Assembly: GCA_963701955.1 (NCBI GenBank)
Contig: OY969694.1
Coordinates: forward strand, 682,001 to 746,000
DNA length: 64,000 nt
Source of the DNA: Bog-473 sp963701955
Lineage (GTDB): Bacteria; Actinomycetota; Acidimicrobiia; Acidimicrobiales; RAAP-2
Direction of reading: 5' to 3'
Part shown: positions 23,514-32,087 of the stretch, in pieces
Layout of the letters: each line of letters opens with the position of its first letter
Position numbering within the stretch: position 1 is the first letter of the stretch
The notes under the pieces: generated by a model
What the model was told of the DNA's origin: nothing
Databases searched by the model: none
What the model saw: the letters and a program-made list of their open reading frames with translations, nothing else
Position numbers and translations under genes: made by a program

Positions 23514-24382
23514 CCGACCGAACGAATGCAGCGACAGCAGAGGAGGTCGCCGCGGGCAAGGCGACTCTCGACGCGAGCCTTGCCCGAACGACGAACGTCG
23601 TGGAATCGGCGAAAGCGCAGATGGACAACTGGGCAAATGGTGGAACGGCCACAAAGAAGAAGCAGGTCCCAACCCGCCGCTGCGACTCTTGTGGCCAGTT
23701 CCAACGGCACGAGCAATTGACCGCCGTCGCCACCGCTGATGGTGGCGTGACCCGCGTCTGTGGCACCTGTCTGGACGATACGACCGACGACGGCACAACG
23801 ACGTTCAAGGAGTTGGCAAAGGAGCAGTGGGCCGAAGCCGTCAAGACCATTGACGAGGCGATGTCAGCAAGCCGTGACTGGTTCCGCGACGCTGGCACGC
23901 TCGCCAAGTCTCAGTCGTCCGACCGCCTCAGACGTAGCGATCCCATCTCCAACTTCGGAGCCATGTGCGCTGACTATCGCAGCAGGTGGGCGAAAGAGGC
24001 CCGGCTGGTCAGCCTCGCCAAAGCCGAGCTAACCCGCCGCGAGACCGCCAAAGTCAAGGCTAAGAGCGCCAAGCTCCGTCGCCGGATCGCCACGGCTGAG
24101 CTGGCGAAGTCAGAATCCGAAAGCCGCGTCGCCGCAGCACTGGCCGAACAGGTGCGCCTGACCGCGGAGACGGACCAGCTACAAGTCTGCGTCAACGCCG
24201 TCGTTGCCCGGGCGGAGGCCGCATACGGCGCGGTCGAGAAGCAGCGAGAGCAACAGGCCGCCGCAGAGCTGGCCCGCCAGGACCAAATCCACGCCGACTT
24301 CGCATACAAGGCAGGCCAGACGAACGATCCCGATATGATGGCGCTACTACCTCGCCATGGCCGCGGGGGAGAACCCCGATGA
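23510..24382 (+). CDS. Hypothetical coiled-coil protein with CxxC zinc knuckle
   Basis: A 290-residue protein. Residues 55-90 contain RRCDSCGQFQ and VCGTCLDDT, two CxxC pairs likely to bind zinc. Residues 160-270 are a long helical, Ala/Glu/Lys/Arg-rich coiled coil (LAKAELTRRETAKVKAKSAK, AALAEQVRLTAETDQLQVCV). The size and layout might suit a scaffold or accessory head protein, but no homology can be named. Overlaps with both neighbours indicate translational coupling. Confidence 0.5.
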   Translation: MTDRTNAATAEEVAAGKATLDASLARTTNVVESAKAQMDNWANGGTATKKKQVPTRRCDSCGQFQRHEQLTAVATADGGVTRVCGTCLDDTTDDGTTTFKELAKEQWAEAVKTIDEAMSASRDWFRDAGTLAKSQSSDRLRRSDPISNFGAMCADYRSRWAKEARLVSLAKAELTRRETAKVKAKSAKLRRRIATAELAKSESESRVAAALAEQVRLTAETDQLQVCVNAVVARAEAAYGAVEKQREQQAAAELARQDQIHADFAYKAGQTNDPDMMALLPRHGRGGEPR

Positions 24383-24528
24383 CGACTGACCCCGAAGACG
24401 CCATCCGCGAAGTGATCATCGCCAGCTACGAGATGTTCGGCGACCACTCGATCGATCAGGAGATGGAACGGCTCTACCGCGAGCGAGCCAGGGAACTGCG
24501 GACCATTTCCGAAAGGACGAACCCATGA
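24379..24528 (+). CDS. Hypothetical 49-residue protein
   Basis: Short frame from ATG 24379 (overlapping the previous stop, ATGA) to TGA 24526-24528 (overlapping the next ATG). The product, starting MTTDPEDAIREVIIASYEMF, is acidic and helical. Tight coupling on both sides supports it as a real gene. No function is known. Confidence 0.55.
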   Translation: MTTDPEDAIREVIIASYEMFGDHSIDQEMERLYRERARELRTISERTNP

Positions 24529-24845
24529 CTAGAACCGATCGTGCCCTCAATCGGGTTATCAAAGTGCTTCAAGACTCCTTCGGCCCAAGCGTGAAGTTTG
24601 AGCTGACCCGAGAGTCCGACAATGTCTTCCGAGTAAAGGCAACCGCAGCCGACGACGCCTCTATTGCCGACGGCATGCAAGCGATGAAGGCTGCCCGGCT
24701 GCGCTCCGTTATCGATCACGACGACATATCCGTGAAGATGATCTCCGAGGACGACGCCAACGACTACAGCAGTCTCGCTGCATCCACGAATGACCCCATA
24801 CTGCGGGCCGGATATCAGGTGCTCGCAGAGGATGCGCAGGGATAA
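24525..24845 (+). CDS. Hypothetical protein of the element
   Basis: A 106-residue protein starting with ATG 24525 after AAAGGACG. The N-terminal half (RTDRALNRVIKVLQDSFGPS then VKFELTRESDNVFRVKATAA) looks like a small alpha-beta fold. The remainder is polar and helical. It overlaps both neighbours. No family is recognised. Confidence 0.5.
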   Translation: MTRTDRALNRVIKVLQDSFGPSVKFELTRESDNVFRVKATAADDASIADGMQAMKAARLRSVIDHDDISVKMISEDDANDYSSLAASTNDPILRAGYQVLAEDAQG

Positions 24846-25034
24846 TGACTGACGAAATCGATCCGTCTGTCCCAGTTCACTTGACCCGCGCCGGCTTGCT
24901 CGAGGATCGGAGTCCCGAGCCCGCGAATGGTTCATGGAGTCGTCCGTCGCTCCAAGCAGGCGATCGAGTTCGCCAGTGCCGAGGCCGACCGCGAGCTGCA
25001 ACGGATTCTGGACGGGACCGATGACGACAGTTGA
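24845..25034 (+). pseudogene. Small hypothetical gene before the terminase, probably frameshifted
   Basis: From ATG 24845 the frame reads MTDEIDPSVPVHLTRAGLLE but soon loses coding character and stops at 25022-25024. A different frame from about 24927 reads MVHGVVRRSKQAIEFASAEA then DRELQRILDGTDDDS, with TGA at 25032-25034 overlapping the terminase ATG region. The good halves probably belonged to one protein of about 62 residues, joined around 24905-24935. No function is recognised. Confidence 0.4.
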
Positions 25035-26626
25035 GAACGCCATGGACCTGCTGGCCGCATTCGTCATGGATAATGGTTCGCGCTTTGGCGACATCGCCCA
25101 CGAGTTCGAGTGGGACTGCGCCCGAGCCGTCCTTGATCCCGACGCACCGCCGAGTAGGTGGGAGTCGAGACCCGCGAGGTGCTAGCAAAACGACAGACGC
25201 CGCAGCGATCGCGCTGACTGCACTTGTGTCGGTGCTGCCGCCCGGTAGCGAGTGTTTTTGCGTGGGGAGCGATAAGGATCAGGCCCGATTCTTGCTCAAG
25301 GAAATTCGCGGGTTCATCAGGCGTACGCCCGAGCTAGCAGCCCTAGTCGAAGTGACGAAAGACACCGTCACGGCCCACGGTGGGATGTCGTCGCTTGAGG
25401 TGCTAGCGAGCGACGGTCCGGGTACATGGGGACGAAAACCAGCGCTGGCGATAGTAGACGAACTCAGTTCCTGGCGCGAGACAGACAACAGTCTGGAGGT
25501 CTGGGAAGCAATAGATACAGCGATGGGCAAGCATCCCGATGCCCGGCTGCTCGTGATCTCAATGGCCGGGAGCCCGCATCACTTCTCCCACGAGGTCTAC
25601 CTGCGCTCGCAGGAATCGCCTAGGTGGTCGCACGGTTCCGTACCGGGACCGCTGCCGTGGACAGACCCAGAGTATCTCGCAGAGCAAGAGGCAGCCCTGC
25701 CCGAAAGCCATTTCCGACGCCTGTTTTACAACGAGTGGGTAGAGGGCGAGCAAAGCCTGGCGAGCCGAGCCGAAATAGAAGCTTGTGCGGTGCTCGGTGG
25801 TCCGTCTGGATATGACCCGCGATATCGGTACTTAGTCACATGTGACGCTTCTATCGTCAAGGACAGGACAGTCGTCATGGTCACCCACACCGAAGATGCC
25901 GATGAAGATGGATCGGTACGCAGAGTCGTGCTCGACAATATGCGTGTGTGGTACCCCTCCCACGCCCACCCGATGCAGATGGAAGAACTCGAAGAACACA
26001 TCGCTGCGGTATCCGCAGAGTACGGGCGCGCACGTCTGGTCTACGACCCACACGAGGCGACCGGCACCGCGCAGAATCTCCGACAGCGTGGCGTCATTGC
26101 GGAGCCGTTTCACTTCACGACAACGAGCGTCGGTCGCTTGGGTTCCGGCTTGAGTCAGGCCATTCGGACCCGGCGCGTTGCGTACTGGCACGAACCGGCG
26201 CTTATCAAGGAACTGTGCAGCGTCCAACTGAAGGAGATGGGACCGGGTCAGTACCGTCTCGGGCACTAAAGGAATTCCACCCATGACGATATGGCGGTGA
26301 CACTGGCGCTAGCAGTGGTGACGCAGTTGGAACAGATCAGCGGCTCAGCGGCGAAACGCTGGCTAGAGAGCTTGAGCCCCATCCACTCTTGTGGGCAGCC
26401 GAATCCTCGCGAAGCTCTGGTCTGTAGTCGGTGCCAAGAGCCATTGACTCCGGCAGAACCCGAGCCCGTCTACGTGCCCGAACCGGTTGCCGCACAACCG
26501 TGGTCACCGTGGAGCCCGTTCTCCGACCGCGTGCAGGCACCGCCCGGCCAAGCGCAAACGTTACAGATGCTCAAGGAATACGAACAACGCGACCATTGGT
26601 CCCACTACTTCCAACGTCGCTCCTAA
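25021..26626 (+). pseudogene. terL: Phage terminase large subunit, broken by a frameshift and a stop codon
   Basis: DNA-packaging ATPase-nuclease. The start at ATG 25021 reads MTTVENAMDLLAAFVMDNGS. At 25165-25172 one extra C breaks the Walker A; removing it gives SRPRGASKTTDAAAIALTAL. Walker B is LAIVDELSSWRE, and the nuclease domain shows YLVTCDASIVKDRTVV and RLVYDPHEATG. An in-frame TAA at 26267-26269 interrupts ...YRLGH; the same frame continues DDMAVTLALAVVTQLEQ to 26626, where HDDMAxxxAlA is the normal family ending. The C-terminal extension includes CGQPNPREALVCSRC. Intact length would be about 535 residues. Large terminase identity is strong; the protein is not functional as written. 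Confidence 0.88.
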
Positions 26627-26634
26627 CACATTCT

Positions 26635-26695
26635 CCCGGCGGGTTATGGCCTTTCACGCCGGGACGCCCGTAGTCGATTCAACCCGGCTACGGGC
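26635..26695 (+). other. Two adjacent hairpins between terminase and capsid genes
   Basis: CCCGGCG (26635-26641) pairs with CGCCGGG (26657-26663), and GCCCGTAG (26666-26673) pairs with CTACGGGC (26688-26695). They lie in the 260-base gap where phages normally carry portal and protease genes. They may be terminators, a packaging signal or remnants. The following 190 bases contain no convincing gene in any frame. Confidence 0.4.
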
Positions 26696-26886
26696 ACTGT
26701 CGCAACACATCAGCAGAGATGACCAGAGGACCACGTTCGCGGTCGGTCATGGACTGGTGCAGAAGCGATTGCAACACCAGCAATACAAGAGGCGCAGGAG
26801 ACGCGCGTCCTCAGGAGCACATTCGCGTGTTGGACGCCGTAGTCGTTTCAAACTTCACACCTCTAACAAGAAAGGATGTTGGCAAC

Positions 26887-28701
26887 ATGCCATACATTCC
26901 CAATGTCGCCGATATGTACGGCGGCGACCCCGCGTTGACGGACGGAACCCCGACGATTGCAAATCCGAAGGGTACTCCGAAGCCCGCGAAGCTCGCGGCC
27001 CGTCACGAGCAGTATCAGAAGCAAATCAAAGCAGCAATCCACGAAGGTCTTGTGGGCGACACGGTTCGGGTCGGTAGTACGCAGTACAACGGCCAGGACG
27101 TCCCGCTCGTCAAGATCCAGGCGTATCTATCAGCGCGAGCTGGAACAGGGCCTGGACGCGGACGGGTTGCAGAAGGGTCACCGTGCGATCGTTAGCGATC
27201 ACATGGAATACCTGGAGAAGTCGGCTGGCCGACTGTCCAAAGAGTGGACATTAACTTCGCCGATTCCAACCGGAATCACACCCTACGACCTCGAAGCTCC
27301 CTCCAAAAACATCTGGCCCCGACCCACTCCGCTCAGAAATGAGTTGCCACGCGTCAAGGGCCAGGGAAGTGTGCGTCGCCTGAAGATCATCTCAGGCGTC
27401 ACCGGATCACAGACGGGCGGAGCGACAACGCTCAACCCGGGCATCGCCGAAAACGCGAACGTGACGACGCCTACCGGGCAGAGTTACGTCAGAGGTCCGG
27501 CGATCGGCTACGAAGGTTACGACATCGCGATCAACTATGTCACCAACTCGCTGTCGGACTATGTGAGCTGGCAGGCAGAGTTCAGTGGGCTTGGGTTCGA
27601 TGACGTACGTACTTTGTCGGCAACAAGCCTCTTGTACGCCTCGATGTTGGCCGAGGAAAGGCTTCTGCTTTACGGCCGAGGCACCACGGCAAACGGATAC
27701 GTCGGTCCGCTCGGCACGCCGGGCTCCGTCACTCTCGCCGCCGTCAGTGCGTCAATTGCTCCCGTCTGGTCCTTCGACCAACACCACGACGCTGTCCAAC
27801 CCGTCCTACGTGATTGTGGCAGCGGATGCGGGCGACTTGCAGACGCCGACCGGTGGTCTGCACCAGGGTCCCGCAACGGTTGCGAGCACTCACGTCGCTT
27901 CGGTGGCACCGGGCGCCGGTCAGGCCATTCAGGTCACGATCGGTACGGATGTTTCCGGTGCGCTGGGCTACAACCTGTACGTCGCTTCGGCTGCGGCCGG
28001 TCCGTTCGTGTACGCCGGTCGTACTGGCTACAACGTCGGATACATCACGGCGCAGCCGTTGAGTGGTCCCGAGTGCGCTTCTGGCGCTGCGGACGCATCC
28101 GCGTTGTCGGTCAACTACGACGGCTTCTACTCGAACTTGGGCGCGTCGGCTGGGTACACAACTCGGCTCAATGCGCCATTTAGTACAAGTTCCCCCGGCC
28201 AGGAGTTCCAAGTTGCGTTCGGGTCGCTCTACGAGCAAACCAAATCTGACCCTCAGGAAGTCTGGCTCAATGGGTTTGACCGCCTCCAATTGTCAAACGC
28301 AATCGTCAACAACGCAGCGAACTCGGCGTATCGGGTGTTCATCCCGAACGACCAGAGTTCTATGGGCGGACGTGACGGCCGGTACGGTTGTCACAACGCT
28401 GATGAACGAGGTAACCGGCTCTGCCGTGGACCTTCTCGTTCACCCGTGGGCGGTTCAGGGTAATGCATGGATTAGGCAGAAGACCTTACCCATCCCGTAC
28501 AGCAACATCGCGGAAACCAGCTACGTCGCGGCAGTGCAAGACCTGATGATGGTCAACTGGCCATCTCAGGGCTTCACTTACGACGCCAGCTCATTTTGGG
28601 TCAGCACTTTGTGTCACGCGGCCCCAAGCTACAGCGGGCTTATTCAGGGCATCCAGGGCGTTGGGATCGGCACTACGCCGCCTGACGCGTCGGATAACTG
28701 A
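26887..28701 (+). pseudogene. Phage major capsid-like protein with three frameshifts
   Basis: The start MPYIPNVADMYGGDPALTDG is preceded by AGAAAGGATG. The frame shifts near 27125 (continuing YQRELEQGLDADGLQKGHRA), near 27765 (continuing NPSYVIVAADAGDLQTPTGG) and near 28365 (continuing DVTAGTVVTTLMNEVTGSAV). The reconstructed protein of about 600 residues has an N-terminal helical scaffold-like region, a middle with QGSVRRLKIISGVTGSQTGG, a fibronectin-like insert around GYNLYVASAAAGPFVYAGRT, and an end with SAVDLLVHPWAVQGNAWIRQ. This matches large actinophage capsid proteins with an inserted Ig-like domain. Position after the terminase supports it. Capsid identity is likely, but it is not functional as written. 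Confidence 0.72.
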
Positions 28702-28714
28702 TTCGTTGTAACAA

Positions 28715-28786
28715 GCTCTGCCACGCAGAGCTGCAAGCAGTTCGCCAGTGGGTAACCAGCCCTTCGCCTCCGTGCAACTCGGAGGC
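28715..28786 (+). terminator. Two hairpins after the capsid gene
   Basis: GCTCTGC-CAC-GCAGAGC (28715-28731) is a perfect 7-bp stem 14 bases after the capsid stop. A second stem GCCTCCG...CGGAGGC (28766-28786) follows. Neither has a T-tract. They probably end the rightward transcript; a structured packaging or regulatory RNA is an alternative. The rest of 28787-28980 shows no clear gene. Confidence 0.45.
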
Positions 28787-28980
28787 TGGCACTACGGCTA
28801 GGGGTCCTTCTCCCCCGAAGAGACGTGTGGGCTCGGTCTCCCCACGACTCGTGCCGTGTGCCGACAAGGCTTCTAGCTCCTGTCCTGTCGGCATGGGTGG
28901 GCGGGGTCGCGGGTCTTATTCTCGTTTCTCCCGCGGCCCGGCGCTCGCCCCTATCGGATACCGGGGATGCATCCCTTAAG

Positions 28981-29251
28981 ATGGCCGACGTGCCCGCAAC
29001 GATTCAATACTCGGTAATCGGTTCACCACGGCGCGGCCGAACTCAGGCCGCAGCAATCGAAGACGGCGAGACAGCCGAGATCGATGACGCCACTTCCGAC
29101 CGTACTTCGGCTGCCGTCTACAACTTTGGTCCAGATTGGGTACGAGGTCTTCGACGGCGGCGGGAACTCCGGTCGGGTTCCGCCAAGGGAGGGTGGTCTG
29201 CTGAATACGCCCGGAGGGACGGCGCTATCGGTTCGGGTCGCCTCCCCCTAG
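28981..29251 (+). pseudogene. Small phage-type protein, frameshifted
   Basis: ATG 28981 opens MADVPATIQYSVIGSPRRGR and continues AAIEDGETAEIDDATSDRTS. Near 29125 coding character moves to the next frame, giving GYEVFDGGGNSGRVPPREGG and a TAG at 29249-29251. The merged product would be about 90 residues. Its position after the capsid gene suggests a minor structural or head-decoration role, but no family is recognised. Confidence 0.4.
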
Positions 29252-29257
29252 GTGCGT

Positions 29258-29488
29258 TCAGCCGAACTGCCGAAGCCCCGTCAGTCCCTCAAGGTGATCC
29301 GCGCACGCCCAAACTCGAAACCACCGGTCACCTTTGGGGGTGAACCAGCGGCCCGTCCATGAGGGTGGCTCGGGGCAATGGTTCGCTTGCAGCTGCTTGT
29401 CGTAGATCATCTGCCAGCACCGGTCTGGCTGGACGATGAAGCCGGGGCAGGGGTCACCGGGTTCGGGCATGCGGTCCACGTTGGGCAC
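29258..29488 (-). CDS. Conserved-looking small Cys/Trp-rich protein
   Basis: A 76-residue minus-strand protein with PDRCWQMIYDKQLQANHCPE and WVRVWAC-type ending (seen as RWFRVWACADHLEGL). Three Cys and three His residues could bind zinc. Small proteins with the pattern C-W-x-x-x-Y...H-C-x-E-P...W-x-G-R-W...V-W-A-C recur in actinobacterial accessory regions in my recollection, but no function is known. It is the only leftward gene near the right end of the element. Confidence 0.55.
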   Translation of the reverse strand: MPNVDRMPEPGDPCPGFIVQPDRCWQMIYDKQLQANHCPEPPSWTGRWFTPKGDRWFRVWACADHLEGLTGLRQFG

Positions 29489-29548
29489 GGTACCGGACAG
29501 CCTGGTTAAGGGGCCGACGTATGCTCTGGGCAGCGGAAGGGAGTACAG

Positions 29549-29737
29549 ATGGCGAAGTCACTGCGTAGCCAGCTCTACCGAGCAGCCCGCGACCTCGGCA
29601 ACGTCGAGGCGGCCGAGAAAGGCCCAGCGAGCTATGGAAAGCGGATGGTGCGGCGGAAGGTCTACCGGGACACGAACAGGGGACTGGCGGGCATCCTGCG
29701 GAGTCTGGGACTGAGCGGGAAGAGGCGCTGGAGATGA
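29549..29737 (+). CDS. Small basic protein
   Basis: A 62-residue, highly basic protein (SLRSQLYRAARDLGNVEAAE, GKRMVRRKVYRDTNRGLAGI) with a predicted helix pair. Such 'RAARDLGNVEA...KRxVRRKVYRxTN' proteins are widespread hypothetical genes in actinobacteria and their elements. It overlaps the next ATG (ATGA). The charge suggests nucleic-acid binding, which is inferred only. Confidence 0.6.
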   Translation: MAKSLRSQLYRAARDLGNVEAAEKGPASYGKRMVRRKVYRDTNRGLAGILRSLGLSGKRRWR

Positions 29738-30015
29738 CGAACGTCAACCTCGTCGGTGGTCCAGCCTGGTTACCGTTCTCGGACCTGGGTGCCGAAGCAC
29801 GAGAAGAGTTCCGATCCGTTGTTCGCGGATATGGCATCGACACAGATGGAACTTGGAAGTGTCTCTGGTGCGGTGGGACGTACGAACTGAACGACCTCAT
29901 GGTTGGCGTCGCCGGAGACATCAAGGGTTCGCCGGTCTGCATCAAACACCACCGGGGCGGCTGGGCTCAGTTCGTGGAGACGGACCCTCCGAGCTTTGAC
30001 CTGAACGGCGACTGA
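29734..30015 (+). CDS. Small zinc-binding hypothetical protein
   Basis: A 93-residue protein starting in overlap with the basic protein. It has a CxxC in KCLWCGGTYELNDL and a downstream C-x2-H-H in SPVCIKHHRGGWAQ, which together would bind one zinc. It is the last gene of the element before the arm-type repeats and attR. No family is recognised. Confidence 0.55.
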   Translation: MTNVNLVGGPAWLPFSDLGAEAREEFRSVVRGYGIDTDGTWKCLWCGGTYELNDLMVGVAGDIKGSPVCIKHHRGGWAQFVETDPPSFDLNGD

Positions 30016-30028
30016 GCGATCGAGGCAC

Positions 30029-30048
30029 TGTCACCAAATCTGTCACCA
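30029..30048. repeat. Putative integrase arm-type sites, right end
   Basis: Two direct TGTCACCA copies start at 30029 and 30041, 121 bases inside attR, and match the pair at 16756-16774. They are separated by 12 instead of 11 bases. Together the pairs bracket the element, as expected for arm sites of a lambda-type integrase. Confidence 0.6.
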
Positions 30049-30168
30049 CAACTCCCTCGGACCCCATCCGAATAGACCCAACGCGCTCAGGTTGGTAGGC
30101 GTTAGAAGTGCCGACTGAACAGGTCTAAAGCCGATCAGACCCGTGTACTCCGCTTAACCATCAGTAAC

Positions 30169-30211
30169 CTGGGGGTCAAGAGGTCCCGGGTTCAAATCCC
30201 GGCAGCCCGAC
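30169..30211. repeat. attR: 43-bp copy of the tRNA-Pro 3' half
   Basis: Identical to 16653-16695. It contains only the anticodon-loop-to-discriminator part of tRNA-Pro, without the acceptor 5' strand or D arm, so it is a junction repeat and not a second tRNA gene. It defines the right end of the element. Confidence 0.95.
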
Positions 30212-30423
30212 CAAGAAGTTCAGTGCAGAGGCCGTCGTTCTGGGCCTGCCGCTGGTGTCGTTTCGCCCTCCCCGCAAGAACCCACGCTGCGCCAACGGTC
30301 TCAAGCGGGCATCGGATGCGAGATCGGAATTCTCGTGTCATCATCGACCAGGTGCGGAATGGCACGGAGAACCACCCCGATCCCCATCATGCCAAACATC
30401 TCGGCGAAGCTCCTCAGAGTGGT

Positions 30424-31026
30424 ATGAAGGCGACGAGTCCCGGCGATGTCACGCTTGCCACATATGAATCCGCGGTCCATCTATACCGTGCAACTCTCCC
30501 TCCACCTTGGCCACCTTTGCTCTTGTTTCTCGATCGAGTCGCCACACTCGTCGGGTTCGGCCGGGTCCTGGAGGTCGGCAGCGGCCCGGGCCGCGATGCG
30601 AGCTATCTCGAAAGCCGCGGGCCACAGGTCATCCGTACGGACGCCACCCGTGGGTTCGTCGAGATGATGCGCGAAGAGGGGCACCACGCTCGACTCCTTG
30701 ACATCCGCTGCGACGATCTCGGTGGACCCTACGACGCCGTGTTCGCCAACGCAGTGCTCTTGCACCTCTCGCGTGAACAGTTTCGGAATGTGCTGGAGCG
30801 TTCTCGGCGTGCAGTCGTCGATGGGGGAGTCCTCGCGATCACTCTCAAGGAGGGAGAGGGTGAAGCTTGGAGCTCTGCCAAACTCGAACTACCTCGCCAC
30901 TTCACCTATTGGCGGGAGTCGGAGCTCCATGCGGTCCTCGACAAGACGGGCTGGACGTCGCGGACCATCGAGCATGTCAAGGGACGTGACGATGACTGGA
31001 TCTTCGTAATTGCTCGCGCCAACTAG
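30424..31026 (+). CDS. Class I SAM-dependent methyltransferase
   Basis: A 200-residue cytoplasmic methyltransferase. Motif I is GRVLEVGSGPGRDASYLESR, followed by the acidic residue of motif II in VIRTDATRGFVEMMR. The post-motif block is GPYDAVFANAVLLHLSREQF and then DGGVLAITLKEGEGE. The fold is of the methyltransf_11/25 type, whose substrates vary widely. ATG 30424 gives the family N terminus; a longer frame reaches back to 30223. It is the first host gene outside attR. The substrate is unknown. Confidence 0.85.
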   Translation: MKATSPGDVTLATYESAVHLYRATLPPPWPPLLLFLDRVATLVGFGRVLEVGSGPGRDASYLESRGPQVIRTDATRGFVEMMREEGHHARLLDIRCDDLGGPYDAVFANAVLLHLSREQFRNVLERSRRAVVDGGVLAITLKEGEGEAWSSAKLELPRHFTYWRESELHAVLDKTGWTSRTIEHVKGRDDDWIFVIARAN

Positions 31027-31117
31027 CCAGGATCCACGTTGGCGAATCCCTGCCCACTTCGCCGGGACCAGGTGACCCCCTGTGCTAACTCCGATACACC
31101 CCAACTCTCTTGTTCAT

Positions 31118-31972
31118 TTACGTGATCGTGGCGGCATAGTCGGGGACGTAGTGGTACCGGTCACGGGGCGGGCGTCGATAATTCCCGACTGGCGGGCGGG
31201 GTGGAAGCTTGACCTTCGGAGCCTTGCGCGTGTCGTACGGCACGACTGAGAGGAGGTGAGCGATGCAGTTGAGCCGAGCCCGCTTCTTGTCGTCGGCCTC
31301 GACCTCGTACCAGGGGGAGTCCGGTAGATCGCAGTGAGCGAACATCTCGTCCTTGGCCCTGGAATACGCGACCCAGCGGTTGCGGCCCTCGAGATCCATG
31401 TCGCTGAGCTTCCAGCGCTTCAGTGGCGCGTTGACGCGCTCTTTGAACCTCCGCTCCTGTTCCTCGTCGCTCACGGAGAACCAGTACTTGAGCAGAATGA
31501 TGCCGTCGTCTGTCAACATTCGCTCGAAGGACGGACACTGCCGGAGGAAGCGGTGGTACTCCTCGTCGGTACAGAAGCCCATTACTCGCTCTACCCCGGC
31601 CCGGTTGTACCAGCTGCGGTCGAACAGGACGATCTCCCCTCCGGCGGGAAGGTGGGCGATGTAGCGCTGAAAGTACCACTGGCCCTCTTCACGATCGCTC
31701 GGGGCCGGGAGGGCAGCGATCCGGCACCATCGGGGATTGAGGTACTCGGTAATGCGCTTGATCACGCCACCCTTGCCGGCGGCGTCGCGACCCTCGATCA
31801 CGATGACGAGCCGCTGACTCTCCTCGCGGACCCACTGTTGCATCGTTACCAGCTCCTCTTGGAGGTGCAGGAGGGCCTTGTCGTATGCGCCATTGTTAGC
31901 CATCTGCTTATCCTGCCAGGTGTTCAGTTTGTAGAGGTTGACGTGGCCCAGGAGTTCGGGCCGGACTTCCAC
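31118..31972 (-). CDS. ppk2: Polyphosphate kinase 2 family protein
   Basis: PPK2 transfers phosphate between polyphosphate and nucleoside diphosphates or monophosphates. The 284-residue single-domain protein has Walker A in VIVIEGRDAAGKGGVIKRI, the second Asp motif in IVLFDRSWYNRAGVERVMGF, and the lid with RRFKERVNAPLKRWKLSDMD. WYEVEADDKKRARLNCIAHLL and DTRKAPKVKLPPRP are typical ends. The layout matches short class I PPK2 proteins that mainly make GTP or ATP from polyphosphate. An internal ATG (MANNGAYDKALLHL) gives a shorter alternative start. It stands alone, leftward. Confidence 0.94.
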   Translation of the reverse strand: MEVRPELLGHVNLYKLNTWQDKQMANNGAYDKALLHLQEELVTMQQWVREESQRLVIVIEGRDAAGKGGVIKRITEYLNPRWCRIAALPAPSDREEGQWYFQRYIAHLPAGGEIVLFDRSWYNRAGVERVMGFCTDEEYHRFLRQCPSFERMLTDDGIILLKYWFSVSDEEQERRFKERVNAPLKRWKLSDMDLEGRNRWVAYSRAKDEMFAHCDLPDSPWYEVEADDKKRARLNCIAHLLSVVPYDTRKAPKVKLPPRPPVGNYRRPPRDRYHYVPDYAATIT

Positions 31973-32087
31973 GCGAGTGCGCCAGATCTACATTCGATCC
32001 TCACCCCGGCAAGTCGTCACCGACAACGTGTGCGGTAAGCCGATGAGGGCTTGGGCGTGGGCTATTGCCTATTCCCGGAACAGTGGC

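Larger units (their letters stand above)
16653..30211. mobile_element. Integrated phage-derived or satellite-like element in tRNA-Pro
   Basis: The element lies between perfect 43-bp direct repeats, so the inserted unit is 13,516 bp. It contains a tyrosine integrase next to the tRNA, an excisionase-like gene, a RepA-like AAA ATPase with iteron-like repeats, small overlapping genes, a terminase-like pair, a capsid gene and small conserved genes near the right end. No portal, head protease, tail, holin or endolysin gene is visible. GC content looks lower than in the flanking core. Integrase, excisionase, terminase and capsid frames are interrupted. It may be the relic of a satellite that carried its own packaging and capsid genes, or a prophage that lost most of its structural genes. 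Confidence 0.85.

Noticed and set aside
26719..26886. N-terminal extension of the capsid protein
   Set aside because: The frame is open upstream but Ser/Arg/Cys-rich and unlike capsid proteins; the ATG at 26887 has a clear AAAGGA site.
30169..30211. Second tRNA-Pro gene at the right junction
   Set aside because: Only the anticodon-loop-to-discriminator part is present; no D arm or 5' acceptor strand precedes it. It is the attR repeat.
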